From Bursaphelenchus xylophilus (lineage: Eukaryota > Nematoda > Chromadorea > Rhabditida > Aphelenchoididae): a DNA stretch of 64,000 nucleotides. Positions within the stretch are counted from its first letter, which is position 1, and the number at the start of each line of letters is the position of its first letter. Location of the stretch: NCBI GenBank assembly GCA_904066235.2, contig CAJFCV020000005.1, forward strand, positions 10,163,501 through 10,227,500, read 5' to 3'. The notes under the pieces were generated by a model, which was given only the letters and a program-made list of their open reading frames with translations, did not search any database and was not told the origin of the DNA. Below are positions 54,231-63,703 of this stretch, piece after piece. The translations under genes were made by a program, and so were the position numbers.

Positions 54231-55569
54231 TTATTCCGCTGGCAGATACCCAAATCGCAGCCTCAGTTGTTCGTAAGTCACCATCAACAATACTGTGTGA
54301 GGTATTAGTCGAGTTAAGGCGGGGAAAAAGCCCTTGTAAAAGCCTTGCACTCCGCCCATTGCAGTGTGAACCACACAATGCCAAAGGGCATGGAATTCTC
54401 CAGGTCTTTTGTTCATCATCTTGGTCTTTACCACATCCAAGGGTTGAGTTAAAATTGTCGCTACGGTCGCCGCTAGCGACGACAAAATAACATGAGCCGA
54501 GAAGTTGTCAGAAAAGTTGCATTTGGACATGACAAATGGCTTTATCTGAAAATTTTTGGGTAAAATACGGAGTTCTTTTTGATTCCATCGCTGTTACCTT
54601 GTCATAAACGGAAAGCTGGCCAATTGTCATCAAAGCGCCTCGCGCAATATTCATTGACATTCCGTTGAACAAAACTCGACCGCCCTCTTCGCGGGAGATC
54701 CTGGAGATCCCATCGAACACATGGGAATATCGACGACGATCGTACAAATGCAACTTTACATCGTGCTGCAGACGAACGTTGACAATATCGGCAAATTGTC
54801 CAACTGCCCCACCGATGGCGCCTAAAATACGCACGTAATAATAGGTATGTGGAATGGTTTAAAAAATGGATTTTGATGAAACTTTGAACAAGTTTAGAAC
54901 AATTTTTTCTAAGGCATGTGCAAAATCTTTAGCTTTCTCTTTGCAGAGATGATTGAGGTTTTTAGATCGAAAGTCCGGAAGGCTTTCGTACTTCTTTGCG
55001 AATTTTTATATGTAAACTTTCATGCCTATTTGCAGGGAATGTTTCCACAAAAAAATAATTTTTTTCCGCCCCAAAATAGCAAAAATATGGCCAAATTCTG
55101 CAAGAAATTTAAGGGAAGTTGAGTGTCGCACTTCAAGGAGTAGTCTGCAACATTTACACCATCAAAATTCTGTTAGTTTTAACCTGAGGACCCCCAAAAT
55201 AATCATCAAACTTTAACTTTACCTGAAACTCCATCCAATACAACCTTCTCCTTGAAGCGCAGTTCACATTTTCTTCCGCTCAGCTGCCTTCTGATTTCAT
55301 GGTAGACCCCAAACCTCACCGTCGAGTAAGTCAACTGTCTGAGTAGAGCGGCCGAAAGTCCGTTGAAGAGTCCTCGGAGTCCGTCGCTTCGATAGACTCG
55401 CTGAAATACCTTGTGCAGCGGAAGATTGTGGAAATGGGTTTGTTGATGGACTTTAGCCAGATCCAATGGGTGTGTGGATGCGACGCTGAGAATGCCAGCA
55501 AGCCCTCCGAAATACCACCGCGGTGCACCGGCCAAGTCGGGAGTCGTCTTTGTGCTGCTTTGGGCATGG
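54231..55569 (-). CDS. mitochondrial dicarboxylate carrier (SLC25A10 type), first exon not found
   Basis: Inner mitochondrial membrane antiporter exchanging dicarboxylates such as malate or succinate for phosphate. Exons 55223-55569, 54598-54821 and 54231-54545 join in phase, giving 295 residues. Three carrier repeats are visible. Repeat 1 has WYFGGLAGILSVASTHPLDL, the PLDLAK signature, and TYSTVRFGVYHEIR. Repeat 2 has FADIVNVRLQHDVKLHLYDR, with the Ala for Pro variant (ADIVNV) also found in animal dicarboxylate carriers. Repeat 3 has TQPLDVVKTKMMN and FYKGFFPALTRLIPHTVLL. The first visible exon starts after TTTTAG with one base of a split codon, so a short upstream exon with the ATG is missing from this model. 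A hAT-like element lies just upstream. The stop codon is embedded in an AATAAA. Confidence 0.9.
54870..55140. repeat. 450-bp family fragment in a carrier intron
   Basis: Matches the AACAATTTTTTCTAAG, TTGCAGAGATGATTGAG and ATTTTTTTCCGC interior and ends GAGTGTCGCACTTCAAGGAG. Confidence 0.55.
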
Positions 55570-55651
55570 CTAAAATGAAAAAATGAAGGAAGATTAAAAA
55601 TGAAAAATGCTGAAAAATAAGTCTGCTGTTTGTAAAATACGAAGTTACGAG

Positions 55652-56093
55652 CAGAGATTGCCACGGTCAAAATTTTGGCTCCGGCTCCGGCTCTTAGCTC
55701 CCAGAGCCGGAGCCGAGGCCAAATTTGCAGCTCCGGCTCCGGCTCTTGGCTCCGTGCAAAATTTAAAAAGGCGTCCGGCTCCGAATCCCGGCTCCTATGC
55801 AACATGTTTTTTTAAAAATATTTTTCAAAAAATAAAAGTTATTAGTGCCAGAGATCATGCAGCCAACGTTTTTGCAGTCAAGTCACATCCTCCGCAGTGT
55901 TTTTGAAGCAATTTGGTTTAACAAGATCACGAAATTTTTACTTTTGTGACCGCTGGGAAGCCTGGCTCCGACTTTGGGCTCGGGAGCCGGAGCCGACCCC
56001 AAAATTTCCGGCTCCGGCTCTGGCTCCTGGCTCGGAGCCGGAGCCGCTCAGAGCCGGAGCCAAGAGCCGGCTCCGGAGCCGTGGCAATCTCTG
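55652..56093. mobile_element. hAT-like non-autonomous element with (GGCTCC)n core
   Basis: TIRs CAGAGATTGCCACGG / CCGTGGCAATCTCTG. The 8-bp target duplication GTTACGAG lies at 55644-55651 and 56094-56101. The interior is made of GGCTCCGGCTCC/GGAGCCGGAGCC hexamer runs in both orientations. CAGAG ends plus an 8-bp duplication fit the hAT superfamily. Confidence 0.9.
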
Positions 56094-56289
56094 GTTACGA
56101 GTTCCAACAGGATCTGAACTGTCTCAGCAACAAAAAGAAATAGAAATAGAACCATTAAATTTCTGGCACCGCGGGTTGCGACGAATTCACGCACTTTATG
56201 AAAATATGAGTAGGGACCCAGCGCAATCCTCGAAGAAAGTTTTGAATCATTTTTCATCCAGCTCTGCCTGCCGGCTTTGCCTGATTTTC

Positions 56290-56433
56290 GCCTGTCTGAA
56301 AAATAATGTGGATAGTAGTGCCTTGGAATCGCCCATCATCGAATTGCGAGGGCTAGCCGCGGCTGACGATTTGATGACTTCAGCAAGGGAACATTTGCTG
56401 CGCCAATTCCACATTATTTTCCCGACAGACTAA
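56290..56433. mobile_element. TCAGTCTGTCGGG MITE, copy 17
   Basis: CCTGTCTGAAAAATAATGTGGA left, TCCACATTATTTTCCCGACAGACTAA right; GTGGATTT-type subfamily. Confidence 0.7.
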
Positions 56434-56860
56434 TATAATAGAAAGATTTTAAAAAATTTCAATCGCAAGGGATCTTTGCGAGCTATTCAACCACCAACCT
56501 ACCTTGATCATTTCCAGCCAGTCAATGAATCAGTTCATGCATCAACTCATGGTTCCTTTGAAAGAATTTGCTCCTCATTTCAACCTCATCAAAGAACTGT
56601 TTGGCATGGAAAACATTTCGCTCCTTTTTCCTTCTTATCAACGATAACCGAGCGACCGGCTCGATATTCCGTTTGTTACAATAAAAGTGGTGCAAAAAAG
56701 AGGCCAAATTCGGATTTTTCATAATCTTTTTTTATTGAAGTTCTCTCTTTGTAGACTAAGTACAATTTTGCAACGAAGTTATACGTATGAGGTCATAATC
56801 AAAAGAAAAACGAATTTTGTGTAGGTGAAATGAACGAGATCAGATTACAATTTGCGAATA
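56434..56860. other. gene-free spacer
   Basis: AT-rich; nothing recognised. Confidence 0.35.
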
Positions 56861-57033
56861 GTCCGTTCGCAAAGCCGCTGGGGTGATTTCTGCGACTTGT
56901 ACTTTGCCAAAAAAGTCGATCCGAAAAAAGGTTTGCACTGTGCAAAAAACCGAAAATTGCACTGTGAATTCCTGATTTTTGCACATTTTATGTCGCAGAT
57001 ATCACTCCAGCGACTTTAGAAAAGGACTAGTAG
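56861..57033. mobile_element. AGTCCGTTCGCAAAG element with GCACTGTGC motifs
   Basis: TAGTCCGTTCGCAAAGCCGCTG at the left and CAGCGACTTTAGAAAAGGACTA at the right. The centre has two GCACTGTG motifs. Same termini as the arrays at 31.3 and 59.3 kb. Confidence 0.65.
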
Positions 57034-57246
57034 ACAGGGCATGAGAAATGAAGGTATTGGAAAAGAGAAGCAAAGAAAAAAGAAAAAAGTCAAAAATTAG
57101 ACGACTAAGGATAATATAAGCTCCAAAATGCTGGAAAAAGCTCGATGAATGGGTCCAAATTGACTGTAGACTATTGATCGTACCATTGTCTATCCACTAA
57201 TGTCTGGTTTTCAAATTCGAGCCCTTAGGGCAACAGCTATGGGCAT

Positions 57247-57515
57247 TTATTTTCCAGGCCCAAGAGGATTTCCCATATGAGCGTCGGTTCGCAAATGACG
57301 GATGGCACGGGTAATAGAGTTGTCGCGCTTTCTGAAAATAGTATTTATTAGTAAATTTGCTCGCCAACTCACACAAATTATCTATAATTATCTATACCAA
57401 AAGGCCCAAAAATTCGCTGAAAAACTTACTCTCTGAAGAAGATCCTTGCCTCGGTTTGGCCGGAAATGGCCAAGAACACCAATGAAATGAAAACGAATAC
57501 TGCGGCGAATCGCAT
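57247..57515 (-). CDS. neuropeptide-like precursor, paralogue 1
   Basis: Secreted peptide precursor of 56 aa. Exon 1 57430-57515 (86 nt) and exon 2 57247-57331 (85 nt) join in phase 2. A signal peptide (MRFAAVFVFISLVFLAISGQ) is followed by TEARIFFRE, then a KR dibasic site. A single peptide begins DNSITRAIRHLR and ends NPLGPGK before the stop. C-terminal Gly-Lys is the usual signal for trimming and amidation, giving a peptide ending in Pro-amide. TATAAAAG lies about 105 bp upstream (57619-57627). The stop codon overlaps an AATAAA. The second copy at 59131-60105 has identical exon lengths. I do not recognise the peptide as any named family. Confidence 0.82.
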
Positions 57516-58048
57516 GATTACAGAGTAGCTGACTTGGTTTTACAACGCAAAATGCAGTGGATTAGTTTAAAGGAGCTGGTTGAGAGCTGACTTTCGATGG
57601 GAAATCGGTCCCGGAGAAGGGCTTTTATACCAGCGACGAATGGTTTGTTGTCTCGCAGACGACGTCAGCATATTGGGTGGGATCCGGGGATGATCGCAGA
57701 GACGGGACAAACCGATATCACACGAAGCCGAGCGATGGGAAAATTACGTAGGAGCACTGACGTAGAAAGGAGAATAAGACATCGTATGTGATGATGTTTG
57801 AAGGGGAGATCCGTGTAATGATCTTGATGTTGTTTGGCATAGATGGTGCTTGATTTTCAGAAATGTCATCTTACAAAGAATGTTCTGGAAAAAAGGATTC
57901 CGATGCAAAACTTTATGCCGCTAGAACTTTTCGGGTGAACGACAGGCATATTTTTTGACGACAGATACTTTTTGTTGCCCCAATATCTTGCCGTCTACAT
58001 GATAGAGGGATAGGAGAAGGCTTAGTTTAGAAACATATATGTAATATT
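57516..58048. promoter_or_regulatory. upstream region of peptide gene 1
   Basis: Contains minus-strand TATAAAAG at 57619-57627 and a GC-richer stretch to 57790. No other gene. Confidence 0.4.
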
Positions 58049-58203
58049 GACAGTCCGCCGAAAAAATAGTGAGCGAAATGTCGCGTCAAAAATGGCATCG
58101 CCGCCGAGAAAATGAAAAAATGAATTGCGAAGCGCCAAAATCAAATTGCTTCTCCCTTCAATGGGCGCAGCAACATAGGCCCACTGTTTTCTCGACTAAC
58201 TGG
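58049..58203. mobile_element. TCAGTCTGTCGGG MITE, copy 18, diverged
   Basis: ACAGTCCGCCGAAAAAATAG left, CTGTTTTCTCGACTAACTGG right, with GCATCGCCGCCGAGAAAATG inside. Confidence 0.65.
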
Positions 58204-59040
58204 TACTCGGGTCATCAAGTCCGTGGACTTTTTTCGCCGACTTACAATTAGCCCGCTGCGTTCGCGAAAAAGTGCATGTTGCTAGTGCTAGTAGTGCAGA
58301 AACGGTAAGTCGCAGCGACGCGCGCGGAAAACGACTGATGAAAAACATCAAAAATTTATAATGTTTTCTCTTTCAGCGTATAAATTTCACGGATTTACGG
58401 CGCAAGTAGTAAAATTGACTAAGTTTCAAGTGTTGTCTATCGTATATTTTGAGGTATTTTACAGGTAACACTGCAATAATATCCAGAAGAAACTTAAAAA
58501 TATTCGTTTTTTGGAGGAAGCTGATCTGTTCTATATAGGTAACATAATTCAGGCTGGAGAAAACTGAGATATTCAGTGCTACACTGGCAATAAAGTCCCA
58601 ACAATTTTTTAACCAATAACGAGCGCGAAAATTTGGGTGAGCTCGCGAAAAGTGCCCACCGCTAGTGCAAGAACGTCAACTTGCAAAGTAAAGAACATGT
58701 GAAGACAATGCAATCGAAAAAATCGAAAATCCCGCTAAAAATACTAAAAATATCCCACTGAGCTATGAATCTTATAACTAACCCTTTCCCAACATCACAA
58801 GGCCTGAGGGGATCAAAATGTCTCACCTTCACTTTAAATCGCATTTATATACATCCCACTCTCTGCGTGTACACGCCCTGCAGATCATGTAATCTTTGAC
58901 GTTCAAGCCTACAAATGGAACAGACAAAATTCAAAAATACGACGATTACGTCAAATCCGAAGGAAGAGCGTTCTTTATTCTTACGTGAAGCGTTCCCATT
59001 ACACAGCCAGCAGCGACTTTGACGCAGTTTAATCGCGGGT
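58204..59040. other. intergenic region between the divergent peptide genes
   Basis: AT-rich, with two stretches of AGTGCATGTTGCTAGTGC / AGTGCCCACCGCTAGTGC type repeats near 58270 and 58650. No gene. Confidence 0.35.
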
Positions 59041-59049
59041 CCGCTGCAA

Positions 59050-59057
59050 TATAAAGG
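59050..59057 (+). promoter_or_regulatory. TATA box of peptide gene 2
   Basis: ATATAAAG about 75 bp before the ATG at 59131, in a position comparable with the TATA box of the paralogue. Confidence 0.45.
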
Positions 59058-59130
59058 CGGCCACGATGGGGCTTCTCCAAATCATTTGGAAAACCAGCGA
59101 TTCAAGTTTGTATAAATTTATTGTTTGGAG

Positions 59131-60105
59131 ATGAAAATCACTGCAGTTTTTGTCATCATCGCCCTTGTCTTGTTGACGATGTGTGGCCAAAGTGAGGGAA
59201 AATTGTTTTGGAGAGGGTGAGTTTTGCTTCAGATTTTCGAATGTTTTTATTTTTTTGACCTTTGAACTTCCAGTCCGTTCGCAAAGTCGCTGCGACATGC
59301 ACTGTGCAAAAACAAAAGTTCACTTCGCAATGTGCAATTTCTTGTTTTTTGCACCGTGTAATAGGCTTCTTTGACCCGTCGCTTGCACCCTGATTTCTTA
59401 TGCGCAGTGCAGATACTAAAAGTCGCCCCAGCGACTTAACAAATTATTAATACATGCAGTATTAATATTTTCTTAAAGTGCATAGACATTTTGTCCCTGT
59501 CAAAGTGATATTTTTAAACGCACCGTGCACAAAAAGCCCCAAATTTTGCACCGTGCATTTCACCTTCTTTTTTTGATTTTGCACTGTGCATCGAAATATC
59601 GCTGCGACATAAGCAAGTTTCAATTTGTCGCTGCGCCGGCGCTTGACATTTGCACAGTGCAAACGGATTTTTTGAGGCTTGCACTGTGCATTGGCGACAA
59701 GCGTGGGAAAAAGTGCAAAATGCACTGTGCGAAAGAAAAAAATATTTCCTTGCACAGTGCAAACGGCTTTTTTGAGGCTTGCACTGTGCATTGGCGACAA
59801 GCGTGGGAAAAAGTTCAAAATGCACTGTGCGAAAGAAAAAAAATATTTCCTTGCACAGTGCAAACGGCTTTTTTGAGGTTTGCACTGTGCGAAAAAGAAA
59901 GTGCACTGTGCGTTAGCTGGGAAAAAGTTCAAAATGCACTGTGCGAAAGAGTAAAAATGACATTTTTCAATTTTTTTTGAAAATAAGTACTAAATAATAT
60001 CTAATTTCAATTATTTTCAGGAAACGCGACAACTCATTGACTCGAGCCGCTCGTCATTTGCGAGACAATGTCCAACTCAACAATCCTGTTAGCCCTGGCA
60101 AATAA
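59131..60105 (+). CDS. neuropeptide-like precursor, paralogue 2
   Basis: 56-aa secreted precursor. Exon 1 59131-59216 (86 nt) and exon 2 60021-60105 (85 nt). The signal peptide MKITAVFVIIALVLLTMCGQ is followed by SEGKLFWRG, a KR site, and one peptide starting DNSLTRAARHLR and ending NPVSPGK. Aligned with paralogue 1: DNSxTRAxRHLR, then a variable middle, then NPxxPGK. Same intron position and phase, but here the intron is 804 bp because repeat arrays fill it, against 98 bp in paralogue 1. The Gly-Lys end predicts an amidated C-terminal Pro. AATAAA overlaps the stop codon, as in paralogue 1. Confidence 0.82.
59272..59440. mobile_element. AGTCCGTTCGCAAAG element with GCACTGTGC, in peptide-gene intron
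   Basis: CAGTCCGTTCGCAAAGTCGCTGCGAC at the left and CAGCGACTTA at the right. The interior is one unit of the 31.3-kb tandem array. Confidence 0.65.
59466..59960. repeat. GCACTGTGC array in peptide-gene intron
   Basis: TATTTTCTTAAAGTGCATAGAC at the left. About 14 GCACTGTGC/GCACAGTGC motifs follow, including a direct duplication of about 110 bp (GGCGACAAGCGTGGGAAAAA ... TTTTTTGAGG) around 59690-59870. The right terminus is unclear. Confidence 0.82.
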
Positions 60106-60384
60106 ATGCTTCAGATTTCAACAGAACCCTCTCATCTTCAACGTAGCCCCCAAAACGTCATTTTCATCCTTATGAAAGGTCCTTGGACTACGAAAAACTT
60201 GTAGCACAACCTCATTGATCTCCGTTTCCTTCAAGTTTAACTACTTTTACCTCTTTATATCACCTCAATCTTCTCCGCAAATAGTTTTTGTAGGCCTTTA
60301 TTACTTTGTGGTTCGAGTAATGAAACCGTAATAAAATAAATACGTATAACTCGTAACTTGTATACAGTGTTTCATAATGCTTTT

Positions 60385-60515
60385 CACTGCGCAATTTTTG
60401 GTTTTTTTGCACTGTGCAATAGGCTTTTTTGGGTTGTTGCTCACACCGTTTTTTGCACGGTGCAAACACCAAAGATCAGCCCGGCAACTTTCTAGAAGGA
60501 CAGGCAGAAAAGTCC
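60385..60515. repeat. GCACTGTGC cluster
   Basis: CACTGCGCAATTTTTGG, TTGCACTGTGCAATAGG and TTGCACGGTGCAAACACC, with the GGCAACTTTCTAGAAGGACAGG end. Confidence 0.6.
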
Positions 60516-61075
60516 GAGCTCGACGCTCAGATTTTCTTTTTAATTTTTCACACACTTTGACCATTGGACACGTATCAATCGCCGAAAAAATTATCTTACG
60601 CTTTTCCAGGGGAAGCCGAGATATTCAACGATCTCTTTGGCCGAGAGAGCACGCGAAACGCGGAAGGCGGTCAGGGAGTTTTACTTTTTAAAAACGTTAG
60701 AGGCCGAAATTTGTGAAAAACGTCCCTAATAAACGCGCTCTGCAGAAACGACCGAAAAATGCAGGTCTTAAGCCGAAATTTTGCCTTTTTTTTGGCGAAT
60801 TTTGGCACGAAAAGATTCATGTTTATTTCTACTGTAGAGAGTAAGGTTCCCAGAAAAATAATCTTTTTTCCGCAAGAAACTGGTAAAAATAAGGGCAAAA
60901 AAGTATTTTTTGCTACCGCTTTCCGCGTTTCGCGTACTCTCTCAGCCGCAAAGGTCGTTCATATCTCAGGCGCACCTACAAAGAGAAAGCTAATATTCTC
61001 AGCGATTTACATGTAGCGTATACCCGAAATGTGCGCGAAATTTCACGAGAATCTGAGCTTCGCACTTGGAGTACA
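60516..61075. repeat. 450-bp family, long diverged copy
   Basis: GCTCGACGCTCAGATTTTC left, GAGAATCTGAGCTTCGCACTTGGAGTAC right; the interior is partly duplicated (GAAACG, CTCTC blocks twice). Confidence 0.65.
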
Positions 61076-61103
61076 TCTCTTATTAATTTATAATACACAT
61101 AAG

Positions 61104-63543
61104 TTATAAATCAGTCGCCCTTTCACTCTTGGAATTGACACTTATTAGACGCTCATGTGGGCGTCTTATGACGTTATAATGCGAGCACAGAACTCTGACT
61201 GTAAATTTCCGGAAGCCATCGATGTAGAGCAGCGGGATCAGCGCATTGATCGCCCCAAACCACACATGCCCAATCATGGTCGGCGTCCCCAAATAGACGC
61301 CTCGGAGTCGCAACGCAAATGTGCTGGAGAACATCAGAGACGGCACAAGCTTTAGCACGGCGATCACTGCTGTCTGAAGTAGGGATATGATTATATTTTT
61401 TTTTCAGTATTTTCATAAAGTGCATGGATAATGATCCCTCTAAAAACATTGATTACCTGAGCGATGAGACAACGATTGAACTGATTTCTCATGCGCATTG
61501 TAGTCAATGAAAGCTTGAGGCAATCAGTGTTGTTGACGCTCATGTAGCACTTGTAGATGTAATACACACATACGGCAGTCATGGCGGACACAACCAGCAA
61601 GTTGTTCAGGACATAGAATTTTGTTTGAGGGTCGGTCTGAAATGGAATCACATTTTATTGTACAGGGAAGTTCTCAAAGCGAAATTTTTAGGTGGAGAGT
61701 TGAAAGGATAAATACTTTTCAGAAAATTTCTCAGTCTGTCGGGAAAATAATGAGGACTATGTCGAATCGAAAATCGCATCGCCGAATTGTGTCGCGTTGC
61801 ATTTCACTTCAGCAACGCTCAAAGGGAAATTGCACTTATTATTTTCCCGACAGCCTGGTAATTCGCCAATACTCCTTACAGCGGCTTTACGAACAAACGC
61901 CTTTCAGCTTGTCGGAAAAATAATGTGGATTTGTCGCGCCTTGCAATCTGCCATCATCGCGACTTCTATCCGTGGCTGTAGATTTGGTCTGCGACAGCGA
62001 CAAAACAAAAAATTTTTTGCTTCGACAAATCCACATTATTTTCCCGACAGCCTAATATTCCTCTTGTCCAAGTCATTTCATACCCAGCTAACGACCGCGA
62101 TAACATCATTCGTCCCGTCGCTATTTTTCCACGCCTGCGGCAAGTTCTTCGTTGCTTCCGTAATGTCCTTCTTCAACCCGCTGTGCAATGCCACGATAAA
62201 TGAAAGGCTCAGATAAGTGTTCGGAATAGAGCACAACAAAAAAACTCGGTAAAATTCGGCGGAGGCGGGAGGCCTAAAACAGCGGTAAGCCTTGCAAATT
62301 TATCACTATTTAATTACCTTGGTTGGGAGATGATTTTGTAGCGATAGCAGTGAACAGCTGTTTGCATGATCAGCACCTGGATTAGGACGTGATAATGGGC
62401 GTACGCGAGGACCAGACGGAGCGTGGGGCCGACATTTTTGTCAAAGCCGAAGCTGAGGACATACATTACTCCGTCGGATTGATAGATCACCTAAAAGAAT
62501 ATTTGACGTTTTTTAATGAATGACATAATTTGGGGATTATAGCAAAATGGTCAATATGGAATATGTATTTATCAGTCTGTCGGGAAAATAATGAGCACTC
62601 TGTCGCATCAAAAATCGCATCGCCGCCGAGAAAATGAATCAAATTTCTCTTCACTTCAGCGACGTGATCGCCGCAGCAACGTTGCGCACGTTTTTTCCCC
62701 CACAGACTGATGGTATCCCGCCAGAAACCGGACCCTGCGGATTTGGTGCGCCACAGCCTTTCTTGTACCGGCAAATGCTCATTATTTTCCCGACAGACTG
62801 ATAGTATAATAGTTCCGGAAAGACATGGCTCTTGGGCCGGGCCGGAAATTACGACCTGGCCAGGATGAGCGCAACCCTGGCCCGTCCGGCCAGAAACCGA
62901 TCTCTATCAATCTGTCGGGAAAATCATAAGCACACTGTCACATCAAAAATCGCATGGCCGCCCGAGAAAATAAATTGTCTCGCGGCAAAATCATACTGTT
63001 TTTCACTTCAGCGAGGTGATCGGAAAAGCAACACCAAGCTTATTATTTTCCCGACAGTCTGATATCAGCATGTCGGGAAAATAATATGGATTTATTGCCG
63101 TTTATTTCGGCGTGGCTAGGAGGAGATCATTCCCGGTCCGTTTCAAATTTCGTTTGGCCCGGTCCGAGAACCACTTCTACAAGTCTGTCGGGAAAATAAC
63201 GTGGAATCGTCGCGCCTTCTAATTGCCCATTATCGCTTTGCAACACCTAGACGCAGCTGATGATTTGGTGCACGACGAGGCAATCCCTTTCATGGTGTGA
63301 AAAAACCACATTATTTTCCCGACAGCCTGACAGCATCCACTCAAATTTGCAACTCACATGTTGTAATATCAGCTCAAACAAGCTAAAAAGCAGATCGTTG
63401 ATTGTTGAGGCCATTAATATCACATTGACTTGCTTAGTCGCCTGTCGAGTGCACTGAGAGATCACAACCATCAAATAAGTATTCAAAACTACACCCACCG
63501 CACTGGCGATAAGATGATTGGAGTGATAGGCTTGGAGAAACAT
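61104..63543 (-). CDS. serpentine chemoreceptor, Srd-like 7TM (possible pseudogene)
   Basis: Predicted chemosensory GPCR. Exons: about 63354-63543, 62318-62492, 62084-62273, 61457-61636, 61104-61373. TM1-2 read IASAVGVVLNTYLMVVISQC and NVILMASTINDLLFSLFELI. TM3 contains LRLVLAYAHYHVLIQVLIMQ ending HCYRYKII. TM4 reads YRVFLLCSIPNTYLSLSFIV, TM5 has NNLLVVSAMTAVCVYYIYKC, and TM6-7 include AVIAVLKLVPSLMFSSTF and FGAINALIPLLYIDGFRKF. The pattern fits the Str superfamily, best Srd. The intron 1 junction is in frame only with a weak GTTGCA donor (334 aa). The stronger GTGAGT four bases earlier would shift the frame and hit a stop in exon 2. So it is either an odd donor, a missing small exon, or a pseudogene. 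Confidence 0.72.
61731..61858. mobile_element. TCAGTCTGTCGGG MITE, copy 19, in a chemoreceptor intron
   Basis: TCAGTCTGTCGGGAAAATAA to TTATTTTCCCGACAGCCTGG. Confidence 0.8.
61904..62054. mobile_element. TCAGTCTGTCGGG MITE, copy 20, same intron
   Basis: TCAGCTTGTCGGAAAAATAATG with the ATGTGGATTTGTCGCG / ACAAATCCACAT arms of the copy-10 subfamily. It ends 30 bp from the next exon. Confidence 0.8.
62572..62801. mobile_element. TCAGTCTGTCGGG MITE, copy 21, with two right ends
   Basis: Left TIR at 62572, one right TIR at 62710 (CCCCCACAGACTGA), then 90 bp and a second, better right TIR at 62801. The spacer is unrelated to the family, suggesting an insertion or a composite. Confidence 0.75.
62821..62906. 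repeat. GC-rich palindromic sequence (GGGCCGGGCCGG)
   Basis: CATGGCTCTTGGGCCGGGCC and CCTGGCCCGTCCGGCC resemble the hAT-like insertion at 15389-15504. Confidence 0.5.
62907..63062. mobile_element. TCAGTCTGTCGGG MITE, copy 22
   Basis: TCAATCTGTCGGGAAAATCA to TTATTTTCCCGACAGTCTGA. A lone left end of another copy starts 2 bp later (TCAGCATGTCGGGAAAATAA, 63065). Confidence 0.78.
63180..63330. mobile_element. TCAGTCTGTCGGG MITE, copy 23
   Basis: AAGTCTGTCGGGAAAATAAC to TTATTTTCCCGACAGCCTGA, GTGGAATCGTCGCG subfamily. It lies immediately next to the donor of chemoreceptor exon 1. Confidence 0.78.
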
Positions 63544-63566
63544 GTCTAAAAATCAGGATAAAAATA

Positions 63567-63703
63567 TCAGTCCGTCGGGAAAATAATGTGGATTTGTCGC
63601 GGCTTGGAATCGCCTATCTTTGCATTGCGACAGCTGGAGATTTGGCCTGCGACTTCGAGAGAAATTTTGCTGCGAAAAATCCGCATCATTTTCCCGACAG
63701 ACT
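63567..63703. mobile_element. TCAGTCTGTCGGG MITE, copy 24, upstream of the chemoreceptor start
   Basis: TA TCAGTCCGTCGGGAAAATAA to TCATTTTCCCGACAGACTCA, 24 bp upstream of the ATG, so it probably provides part of the 5' region. Confidence 0.78.
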
